Source: Enterocloster bolteae
Lineage (GTDB): Bacteria; Bacillota; Clostridia; Lachnospirales; Lachnospiraceae
DNA: 36,274 nucleotides
Direction of reading: 5' to 3'
Assembly (NCBI GenBank): GCA_021772025.1
Contig: JAETNT010000041.1
Span: 1 to 36,274, forward strand
In this document: positions 1 through 6,826 of the stretch, one piece after another
Layout: every line of letters starts with the position of its first letter
Numbering within the stretch: position 1 is the stretch's first letter
Notes under the pieces: generated by a model
What the model saw: the letters and a program-made list of their open reading frames with translations, nothing else
What the model was told of the DNA's origin: nothing
The model's database searches: none
Position numbers and translations under genes: made by a program

Positions 1-1050
1 AATCCGGACAGATGGGAGGCCGGAGAGATGGGCAGGAGGATAAAAAGGGATCCTGCTGGTCAGACTTTGCGTGAATTCGGCATGAACAGGCGGAAAAAAA
101 GGGTAATTGCAGATTCCGGCGGCCTTATGGCGGCTATTTGGGGTATTACGGCGGTATCCGCCGGAGCTTTTATTCTGGAGGCGGCAGTGCTGGGCTACGT
201 TCCGTTTTTTGTCCGGGGAGTCCCTCATGCATATTCTTATTTCCACATCAGCGGGGTTCATTATTTTACAGTATCCTGCGTGCTGGTTCCTCCCCTGACG
301 GTTTTGTTTTATTTGGGAAACCCCAGGGCATCCCGGACGGAAAAGGCCGGGGCCGCAGCCGCAGCTGCCATAAGCCTGGCAATTCCCGTTTTATGTGTGT
401 CCCGGTTCCAGCTGATTTTCGCAGTAGGATTGTCGGTGTTTGCCTATATTTCGGTAAAGCGTCAGATAAACTTAAAGATTATTGCAGGTCTGGGAGCGGT
501 TATGATCCCTTTATATGTTGTCTTGACCATTGCAAGAAGCCATGATGTGGCCTATTTAAACGGGATTTTTGAGATGAAAAACAGCGAGACCCCCATATTT
601 ATTACCCAGCCCTATATGTACATTGCCAATAATTACGACAATTTTAACTGCCTGGTAGAAGAGCTGCCTTCTTACACTCTGGGGCTTAAGATGCTGTTTC
701 CGGTGTGGGCTTTGACGGGAATGAAATTTTTCTACCCGTCCCTGACGGCGTTTCCCATCTATGTGACGAAAGAAGAATTGACTACAGTAACGCTTTTGTA
801 TGACGCTTATTACGACTTCGGCATTGCCGGGGTTGGGGGATTTTCCGCCCTGCTGGGCCTTATCTGCGGCTATTTGGTAAAGAAGCTAAAGCACATGCAA
901 AACCCGGCAGGATATCTTTTATATGCTCAGATTGCAATGTATATGGCTTTATCATTTTTTACCACGTGGTTTTCTAATCCCACCACTTGGTTTTATTTGG
1001 CGGCCACCGGGGCGGTATGGGTGCTCTGTGAGGCTGTTCAACGGGGATGA
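1..1050 (+). CDS. Wzy-like oligosaccharide repeat-unit polymerase, 5' end outside window
   Basis: The reading frame is open to the left edge, so the gene begins upstream; about 350 residues are visible. The visible part opens with a hydrophilic stretch rich in Arg and Lys, then has a series of hydrophobic segments (such as AVSAGAFILEAAVLGYVPFF, and a C-terminal hydrophobic pair ending in VWVLCEAVQRG). The order 'LEA..LGYVPFF', then 'ISGVHYFTVSCVLVPPL', then a large outer loop with aromatic residues is typical of O-antigen/capsule polymerases of the oligosaccharide repeat unit polymerase type, usually about 430-450 residues. It would join lipid-linked repeat units on the outer face of the membrane. 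The first in-frame ATG is at 28, but it lies in the hydrophilic stretch with no membrane segments before it, so I do not take it as the start. Family call is by pattern recognition; substrate unknown. Confidence 0.75.
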   Translation, partial: NPDRWEAGEMGRRIKRDPAGQTLREFGMNRRKKRVIADSGGLMAAIWGITAVSAGAFILEAAVLGYVPFFVRGVPHAYSYFHISGVHYFTVSCVLVPPLTVLFYLGNPRASRTEKAGAAAAAAISLAIPVLCVSRFQLIFAVGLSVFAYISVKRQINLKIIAGLGAVMIPLYVVLTIARSHDVAYLNGIFEMKNSETPIFITQPYMYIANNYDNFNCLVEELPSYTLGLKMLFPVWALTGMKFFYPSLTAFPIYVTKEELTTVTLLYDAYYDFGIAGVGGFSALLGLICGYLVKKLKHMQNPAGYLLYAQIAMYMALSFFTTWFSNPTTWFYLAATGAVWVLCEAVQRG

Positions 1051-1082
1051 GTCCTGCAAAAAGTGAAGAGGAGGAAGAAAAT

Positions 1083-1562
1083 ATGTTTTTAAAAGATCTG
1101 TTTGGCGGAGGAAAGTCAAAGGGTCAGATTTTGGCTCCTGTAAGCGGAACCTGTGTTCCTATGAGTCAGGTACAAGATCCCACTTTCAGCCAGGAGATTC
1201 TGGGAAGGGGCGTTGCAATCATTCCTTCTGAGGGAAGGATCGTGGCCCCGGGGGACGGGGAAGTAACCATGGTTTTTGAGAACAGGCATGCTATCAGCAT
1301 CACCACAGGCGGAGCGGAATTGATTATTCATATCGGCTTGGACACGGTAAATCTCCAGGGCCAATACTTTGAGTCTTTTGTAAAATCCGGCGATAAGGTA
1401 AAGGCGGGGGAATTGATGATAGAATTTGATCTGGAAAAAATTAAAGAAGCAGGGTATGATGTTATTACCCCGGTAATTGTATGCAATACTCCGGAATTCC
1501 CGGATATGGTCTGCCATACGGGAATGGATGTTCATGCAGGGGATCCGGTGATTGATTTATAA
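1083..1562 (+). CDS. PTS glucose-type EIIA domain protein
   Basis: A 159-residue protein of the glucose/sucrose EIIA family, a cytosolic phosphocarrier that takes phosphate from HPr and gives it to an EIIB. Family marks are 'APVSG' near the N-terminus, His69 in ENRHAISI, and the phosphorylated His83 in IIHIGLDTV. The length matches a free-standing EIIA (about 160 residues). The ATG at 1083 is chosen because AGGAGG lies 8 bases upstream; an ATG at 1047 overlaps the stop of the polymerase gene but has no ribosome site. No EIIB or EIIC gene is nearby, so it probably serves a permease encoded elsewhere or has a regulatory role. Family assignment is secure; sugar specificity is not. Confidence 0.92.
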   Translation: MFLKDLFGGGKSKGQILAPVSGTCVPMSQVQDPTFSQEILGRGVAIIPSEGRIVAPGDGEVTMVFENRHAISITTGGAELIIHIGLDTVNLQGQYFESFVKSGDKVKAGELMIEFDLEKIKEAGYDVITPVIVCNTPEFPDMVCHTGMDVHAGDPVIDL

Positions 1563-1767
1563 CATCATTTATATGATGCCAGGGTCAAAAGGTCATGTAT
1601 GACATGCTCGCATGTCAATACATGACTTTGGGACCCGTAAAAACATGAAAAAGCAGCCCGATAGGGCGGATTTTGAATGTTTTTAGGATTGTGAAAGCGC
1701 AAAGCGCGGAGCAATCCGTAGGCATCAGGGGGTAAAACACCTTTTGACCCCAACATCATTTATATGA
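1561..1767. repeat. MITE-like structured repeat with flanking 16-bp direct repeats
   Basis: Identical 16-bp direct repeats (AACATCATTTATATGA) at 1561-1576 and 1752-1767 bracket about 175 bp. Inside, near each end, are terminal inverted repeats of 13 bp (1581-1593 and 1739-1751, 12/13 matched; core GGGTCAAAAGGT). Within these are a strong hairpin (1592-1606 with 1611-1626, loop CTCG, one bulge), a small GCCC-GATA-GGGC hairpin near 1663, and a GGATTG...CAATCC hairpin near 1686-1717. There is no credible ORF. It looks like a small non-autonomous element or REP-type repeat. Confidence 0.65.
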
Positions 1768-1785
1768 GGAAAAAGGAGAGAAGTT

Positions 1786-2973
1786 ATGATTTCAGAAAAA
1801 ATGAAGCCTTTTGTGGAGAACAATTCCGCCATCCGCGCCATGTTTGAGGAAGGGAAAAAAATGGCGGCGGTTTATGGAAAGGAAAATGTCTATGATTTCA
1901 GCTTGGGGAACCCCAGCGTTCCGGCTCCGGCGGCGGTGAAGCAGGCTATCCTGGACATCCTGGAAGAAGAGGACGAAAATATGGTACATGGTTACATGAG
2001 CAACGCCGGCTTTGAAGATGTGCGGGAAACCATTGCCCGATCCTTAAATGACAGGTTTGGGACAGCTTTTCATGTGGACAATATTCTGATGACCGTAGGT
2101 GCCGCCAGCGGTATGAATGTAATTTTAAAGTCCTTGCTGGATCCAAAAGATGAGGTCATTGCCTTTGCCCCTTATTTTATGGAGTACGGTGCTTACGTGA
2201 GAAATTATGACGGGATTCTCACGGTAATCTCTCCTAATACGGAAACCTTCCAACCCAATCTTACGGAATTTGCAAAAAAAATCACCCCAAAGACCAGGGC
2301 AGTTATTATCAACACACCGAATAACCCTACTGGTGTGGTATATTCGGCCGGAACTTTAGAGGCCATAAGCCGGATCCTGACAGAAAAGAGCAAAGAAATG
2401 GGCCGTCCCATTGTGCTGATTTCTGACGAGCCTTACAGGGAACTGGCTTATGATGGCGTAGAAGTTCCTTATGTAACCAAATTCTATGATAATACCGTAG
2501 TCTGCTACTCCTACAGCAAATCCCTGTCCCTTCCCGGCGAGCGGATTGGCTATCTGGTAATCCCGGATGAAATGGAGGACAGCCGCCAGGTGTTTTCCGC
2601 TGCTTCCATTGCCAACCGGGTGCTGGGAAGTGTCAACGCGCCTTCTCTGATGCAGAGGGTAATTAAACGGTGCGTCAACGAAAAGGTAAATTTAGAGGCT
2701 TATGATAAGAACCGCAACTTGCTGTACAACTCTTTAAAAGAGCTGGGCTTTCAGTGCATTAAGCCGGAAGGGGCTTTCTACCTTTTTGTAAAGTCTCCTA
2801 TGGAAGACGAAAAGGAATTTGTCAATCTGTGCAAGAGTCACCGGGTGCTGGTGGTTCCGGGAAGCTCCTTTGCCTGCCCCGGTTATGTTCGGATTGCCTA
2901 TTGCGTATCTTACCAGCAGATTGAAAGATCCCTTCCGGCTTTTAAAGAAATTGCGGGAGAGTGTGGTCTATGA
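1786..2973 (+). CDS. Class I/II PLP aminotransferase (aspartate aminotransferase-like)
   Basis: A 395-residue fold-type I aminotransferase. Visible marks are FSLGNPSVPAP near the N-terminus (substrate loop), the Gly/Ala-rich cofactor region TVGAASGMNV, NTPNNPTGVVY, SDEPYRELAYDG, and the Schiff-base Lys245 in SYSKSLSLPGERIGY. Length is normal for the family. The ATG at 1786 follows AAAAAGGAGAG at good spacing. The stop overlaps the start of the next aminotransferase by 4 bases (ATGA), so the two are translationally coupled. It transfers amino groups between amino acids and 2-oxo acids in the cytosol; the preferred amino acid cannot be read from sequence. Confidence 0.93.
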   Translation: MISEKMKPFVENNSAIRAMFEEGKKMAAVYGKENVYDFSLGNPSVPAPAAVKQAILDILEEEDENMVHGYMSNAGFEDVRETIARSLNDRFGTAFHVDNILMTVGAASGMNVILKSLLDPKDEVIAFAPYFMEYGAYVRNYDGILTVISPNTETFQPNLTEFAKKITPKTRAVIINTPNNPTGVVYSAGTLEAISRILTEKSKEMGRPIVLISDEPYRELAYDGVEVPYVTKFYDNTVVCYSYSKSLSLPGERIGYLVIPDEMEDSRQVFSAASIANRVLGSVNAPSLMQRVIKRCVNEKVNLEAYDKNRNLLYNSLKELGFQCIKPEGAFYLFVKSPMEDEKEFVNLCKSHRVLVVPGSSFACPGYVRIAYCVSYQQIERSLPAFKEIAGECGL

Positions 2974-4028
2974 GAGGCTGGGAAAAGAACATAAGAAGGG
3001 TGGTTCCTTATGTGCCCGGTGAGCAGCCGGCTTTGGAAAAATTGATTAAACTGAATACTAACGAAAACCCTTATCCCCCGTCGCCCAGGGTTTTGGAGGC
3101 TCTGACCCGGATAGATGGAGAGAAACTCCGAAAATATCCGGATCCGGCATCCTTAAATCTGACCCGGGCTCTGGCAGAGCGTTACGAGGTGGAAGAGGAT
3201 CAGGTGTTTGTGGGAGTAGGATCCGACGATGTGCTGGGAATGGCGTTTATGACCTTTTTTAACTCCGATAAGCCCATTCTTTTTCCGGATATTAGCTACT
3301 CTTTTTACCCGGTTTGGGCAGATTTACTGAGAATCCCTTATGAAACCCGAGAGCTGGATGAGAACTTTTTCATCCGAAAAGAGGACTACCTGACAGAAAA
3401 CGGCGGGATTGTGTTTCCAAATCCCAATGCGCCTACAGGACTCCTTATGCCTATCTCAGAGGTAGAGGAAATCACAGCGGCCAATCCGGATTCGGTGGTA
3501 ATTGTAGATGAAGCCTATATTGATTTTGGCGGCCGCTCCGCAGTGCCTCTCATTGACAGGTATGATAATTTACTGGTGGTTCAAACTTTTAGCAAGTCCC
3601 GGTCTATGGCTGGTATGCGGATTGGCTTTGCTCTGGGTCAGGCCCCTTTGATAAAGGCTATGTCGGATGTGAAATATTCTTACAATTCCTATACCATGAA
3701 TCTGCCTTCCCAGGTAGCAGGAGTGAAGGCCCTGGAAGATGAGGGATATTTTCGGGAAACAGTGAGAAAGGTTATTAAGACCAGAGAGAAGGCCAAGGGC
3801 CGCCTGTCCGGACTGGGTTTTACCTTCCCGGATTCCAAGGCTAATTTTATCTTTGCAAAGCATAAAGAAAGGCCGGCCGAAGAGATTTTTCAGGCCCTAA
3901 AAGAAAGACAGATCTTTGTCCGCCATTTTAACCAGCCCAGAATTCACGATTATCTGCGGATTACAATGGGAACAGAGCAGGAGATGGAGATACTCTTTGT
4001 CTTTCTTAAGGAATATTTGTCAAGGTAG
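2970..4028 (+). CDS. hisC: Histidinol-phosphate aminotransferase-like protein
   Basis: A 352-residue PLP aminotransferase with HisC marks: KLNTNENPYPPSP at the N-terminus, FPNPNAPTGLL, VDEAYIDFGG, the PLP Lys209 in QTFSKSRSMAGMRIG, and a C-terminal FVRHFNQPRIHDYLRITMGT. HisC converts imidazole acetol phosphate plus glutamate to histidinol phosphate. A GTG at 2961 is in frame, but the ATG at 2970 overlaps the previous stop as ATGA and has GGGAGAG upstream, so I use 2970. No other histidine gene is near and it is paired with another aminotransferase, so it could be an orphan HisC or a HisC-family enzyme acting on aromatic amino acids. Confidence 0.88.
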   Translation: MRGWEKNIRRVVPYVPGEQPALEKLIKLNTNENPYPPSPRVLEALTRIDGEKLRKYPDPASLNLTRALAERYEVEEDQVFVGVGSDDVLGMAFMTFFNSDKPILFPDISYSFYPVWADLLRIPYETRELDENFFIRKEDYLTENGGIVFPNPNAPTGLLMPISEVEEITAANPDSVVIVDEAYIDFGGRSAVPLIDRYDNLLVVQTFSKSRSMAGMRIGFALGQAPLIKAMSDVKYSYNSYTMNLPSQVAGVKALEDEGYFRETVRKVIKTREKAKGRLSGLGFTFPDSKANFIFAKHKERPAEEIFQALKERQIFVRHFNQPRIHDYLRITMGTEQEMEILFVFLKEYLSR

Positions 4029-4051
4029 GCGCTAAAGAAAGCAGGTGATAG

Positions 4052-5224
4052 ATGATGACAAATACGGATAAGAAAGATACGTCATTTTATCATTATATTC
4101 GGGTACTGCTGAACATCATGATTCCGGCCGGAGGCACGCTGCTGGTATGCTGGCTTCTGCCTAAATTTCTGCGTTTTTTTATGCCCTTTGTGGTGGGATG
4201 GATCATTGCTCTGATTGCCAATCCACTGGTGCGTTTTTTGGAAAGCAGGCTGAAAGTGGTACGAAAACATGGGTCCATGCTGGTAGTAGTAACGGTTTTG
4301 GCTCTGATTATAGGAGGGATTTATCTGCTGATCAGTAAGCTGGCTATGGAGGCTTCCGGCCTGGTCAAGGATCTTCCGGGGCTTTGGGCCGCCTTTCAGA
4401 CAGAGACCAGAAAAATTGGAAGCCAGCTTGACCGGATGTTTGCGTTTCTGCCGGATCAAATTGGAGAAAACCTGGAAGCCGTGGCGGATAATCTGGACTC
4501 CTATATAGGGGTGGTTCTGCAAAATATGGCTACTCCTACGGTGGAAGCAGCCGGGAGCGTGGCAAAAAGCCTGCCAAGCCTGTTGGTTAATACGGTGGTG
4601 ATTATCCTGTCCTCTTACTTTTTTATTGCAGAGAGAGAAAAAATTTTAGGTCTATGGAAACGATATCTTCCGGAGAACAGCAAAAAACATATGGCTCATA
4701 TGCGCCGGGATGCTGTCCATCTGGTAGGTGGATATTTCATGGCCCAATTTCGGATTATGTTTGTGGTGGCGGCTATATTGACCATAGGCCTTTGGGTTCT
4801 TCAGATTCCATACAGCTTCCTTTTAGCTCTGCTAATCTCTTTTCTGGATTTTCTGCCGGTATTCGGCACAGGTACCGTTCTGATTCCCTGGAGCCTGATC
4901 AAGCTTGTGTCCGGGGAATATTATCTGGCAGGAGGATTAATCCTGCTTTATATTTTAAGCCAGTTTATCCGTCAGGCAATCCAGCCTAAAATCATGGGAG
5001 ATACTATGGGGCTGCCGCCTTTGATTACCCTGATTCTGCTGTATATTGGTTTTAAAGTCAGCGGTTTGGGAGGAATGATTCTTGCTGTTCCGGTAGGACT
5101 ATTGTTTTTAAACTTATACAAATATGGAATCTATGATTCTATGATTGACAATATCAGAATTTTCGTCCATGATATAGAGGAATTTCGAAAGAGACGAGAA
5201 GGAGATCAAACCAATGGAAAATAA
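4052..5224 (+). CDS. AI-2E family permease, YtvI-like sporulation membrane protein
   Basis: A 390-residue polytopic membrane protein of the AI-2E (UPF0118) family. It has two hydrophobic segments near the N-terminus, a third around residue 85, a long amphipathic region (SGLVKDLPGLWAAFQTETRK onward), and a C-terminal membrane bundle with the family's PVFGTGTVLIPW and 'QPKIMGDTMGLPPLITLILLY' pattern. The N-terminal layout resembles the YtvI branch, found in spore formers, but function there is not well defined. It starts at paired ATG codons (4052/4055) after AGGTGAT. It overlaps the next gene by 11 bases. Substrate unknown; autoinducer transport should not be assumed. Confidence 0.85.
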   Translation: MMTNTDKKDTSFYHYIRVLLNIMIPAGGTLLVCWLLPKFLRFFMPFVVGWIIALIANPLVRFLESRLKVVRKHGSMLVVVTVLALIIGGIYLLISKLAMEASGLVKDLPGLWAAFQTETRKIGSQLDRMFAFLPDQIGENLEAVADNLDSYIGVVLQNMATPTVEAAGSVAKSLPSLLVNTVVIILSSYFFIAEREKILGLWKRYLPENSKKHMAHMRRDAVHLVGGYFMAQFRIMFVVAAILTIGLWVLQIPYSFLLALLISFLDFLPVFGTGTVLIPWSLIKLVSGEYYLAGGLILLYILSQFIRQAIQPKIMGDTMGLPPLITLILLYIGFKVSGLGGMILAVPVGLLFLNLYKYGIYDSMIDNIRIFVHDIEEFRKRREGDQTNGK

Positions 5225-6560
5225 TTTAGATACGGATAAGATAAAAGAGCTGGTATGGCGGCTGGCGTTTCCGTCCATGCTGGCTCAATTTGTCAGTGTA
5301 TTTTATAGCATTGTAGACAGGATGTATATCGGAAATATTAAAGATATCGGAGACCTGGCTCTGGCGGGGGTTGGGGTCTGCGGGCCTATTGTGACCATGA
5401 TTTCCTCAGTGGCCTTTTGGGTGGGAATCGGAGGCGCTCCTTTGCTTAGCATTCGCTTGGGACAGAAAGATGAAAAAAGAGCGGAGGAGATTCTGGCTAA
5501 TTGCTTTCTGCTTCTTACTGTAATGTCTGTGGGGATTACCATCCTGTCTTTAACCGTAAAAGATTATCTTCTTAACTGGTTTGGGGCTAAGGGAGCAGTG
5601 TTTCCCTATGCAGACGATTATATCACCATCTGTCTTATGGGAACGGTATTTGCCCTTTTGTCTACGGGAATGAATCAGTTTATTATCTGTCAGGGTTTTG
5701 CCAAAGTGGGGATGAAATCCGTATTGATAGGAGCCATATTAAACATTATTTTGGATCCTGTACTTATTTTCGGATTTCATCTGGGGGTTTCCGGGGCGGC
5801 TTTGGCTACGGTTATTTCCCAGATGGCGTCCTGCGCTTATGTGCTGCGGTTTTTGTTTGGCCGCCGGCCAATGATCCGGATTACCTTTGGCGGATATCAG
5901 ATAAATATTATGGGACGGATTCTTTTGCTGGGGCTTACTCCTTTCTTGATTGTCGCTTTTGATAATATCCTGATCATCTCCTTAAATGCCACTATCCGGA
6001 AATATGGCGGGGCGGCCGGAGGGGATATGCTTTTGACCTGCAATACCATATTGCAAAGCTTTATGCTGATTGTCACCATGCCTCTTTCCGGCATTACAGG
6101 GGGAACCCAGACTATTTTAGGTTACAATTACGGAGCCAAAAGACCAGACCGGATCAAAGAGGCCCAAAAGTATATTTTGATACTATCCCTTATTTTTACT
6201 TCGATTATGTTTGGAGCAGCCCAGATCCTTCCACGGTATTTTACGGTGATTTTTACCAGAGATCCTCAATATATAGATATGACAGTCCGGGCTATTCGAA
6301 TTTACTCTCTGATGATTATCCCTCTGTCTGTTCAGTATACGGTTGTGGACGGATTTACCGGGATGGGAATTGCCGGAGTGGCCATTTCTCTGTCCACCTT
6401 CCGGAAACTGGTTTATTTTGCCGGGGTATTTTTGATTCCCATGTGGTCTGACATCACCAATATTTTTTATACGGAGCCTATTTCGGATTTGACTGCAGCC
6501 GTAGTTTCCGGCATTGTTTATCTCATTTTAATTAAAAAGATTGAGAGGGGAAGCCTTTGA
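5214..6560 (+). CDS. MATE family efflux transporter
   Basis: A 448-residue multidrug and toxin extrusion antiporter with 12 predicted membrane segments in two similar halves. Typical stretches are PSMLAQFVSVFYSIVDRMYI, GVCGPIVTMISSVAFWVGIG, GAILNIILDPVLIFGFHLGV and ITGGTQTILGYNYGAKRPDR. These proteins export cationic or organic compounds using a sodium or proton gradient. Length is normal. The start lies inside the end of the previous gene with a GAAGGAGAT ribosome site upstream, so the two are coupled. The stop codon overlaps the TTG start of the DUF523 remnant. Family certain; substrate unknown. Confidence 0.93.
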   Translation: MENNLDTDKIKELVWRLAFPSMLAQFVSVFYSIVDRMYIGNIKDIGDLALAGVGVCGPIVTMISSVAFWVGIGGAPLLSIRLGQKDEKRAEEILANCFLLLTVMSVGITILSLTVKDYLLNWFGAKGAVFPYADDYITICLMGTVFALLSTGMNQFIICQGFAKVGMKSVLIGAILNIILDPVLIFGFHLGVSGAALATVISQMASCAYVLRFLFGRRPMIRITFGGYQINIMGRILLLGLTPFLIVAFDNILIISLNATIRKYGGAAGGDMLLTCNTILQSFMLIVTMPLSGITGGTQTILGYNYGAKRPDRIKEAQKYILILSLIFTSIMFGAAQILPRYFTVIFTRDPQYIDMTVRAIRIYSLMIIPLSVQYTVVDGFTGMGIAGVAISLSTFRKLVYFAGVFLIPMWSDITNIFYTEPISDLTAAVVSGIVYLILIKKIERGSL

Positions 6561-6718
6561 AAATTTTAGTAAGCGCCTGTCTCTTAGGGGTTAACTGCAG
6601 ATATGATGGAACCTTTACCAAGACTCTGACCGACGGAGACGGAGTCACTGCCGCGCTTTTAAAAGCTTATGGAATCCCGGTATTTGGAGATGAACATTTA
6701 GAGGGAGAAAATGGTTGA
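6557..6718 (+). pseudogene. DUF523 family protein, internally deleted remnant (53 codons)
   Basis: A TTG start overlapping the MATE stop, with GAGGGG 6 bases upstream, opens a 53-codon frame. The first 18 residues are a normal DUF523 N-terminus (MKILVSACLLGVNCRYDG). The next part, TFTKTLTDGDGVTAALLKAY and GIPVFG, is a normal DUF523 C-terminus. Members are usually about 140-150 residues, so roughly 95 central residues, including the Cys-rich PSCG region, are missing. The two parts meet at YDG (6602-6610), which occurs in both halves of intact family members, suggesting deletion between short repeats. The frame is kept, but the product is unlikely to function. The family's biochemical role is unknown. 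Confidence 0.85.
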
Positions 6719-6726
6719 TAGAGAGC

Positions 6727-6790
6727 AGGTATACATGATAAAATGATGATGCCAGGGTCAAAACACTTTTTGCCCCTGAGGCGTATACCT
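6727..6790. repeat. Short copy of the CCAGGGTCAAAA repeat, nested inverted repeats
   Basis: An outer 8-bp inverted repeat (AGGTATAC 6727-6734, GTATACCT 6783-6790) encloses an inner hairpin with an 11-bp stem (6753-6763 with 6768-6778, one G-T pair, loop CACT). The left arm, ATGATGCCAGGGTCAAAA, matches the left end of the 1561-1767 element, so this may be an internally deleted version. It fills the gap between the DUF523 remnant and the L,D-transpeptidase gene and has no T-tract directly after it. Confidence 0.6.
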
Positions 6791-6826
6791 TTGGACAGAA
6801 AATAGATTGAAGGCTAGGAGATTGGT

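Noticed and set aside
1565..1759. 64-codon minus-strand ORF between the EIIA and aminotransferase genes
   Set aside because: It lies entirely in the hairpin-rich repeat element and reads as low-complexity structural DNA.
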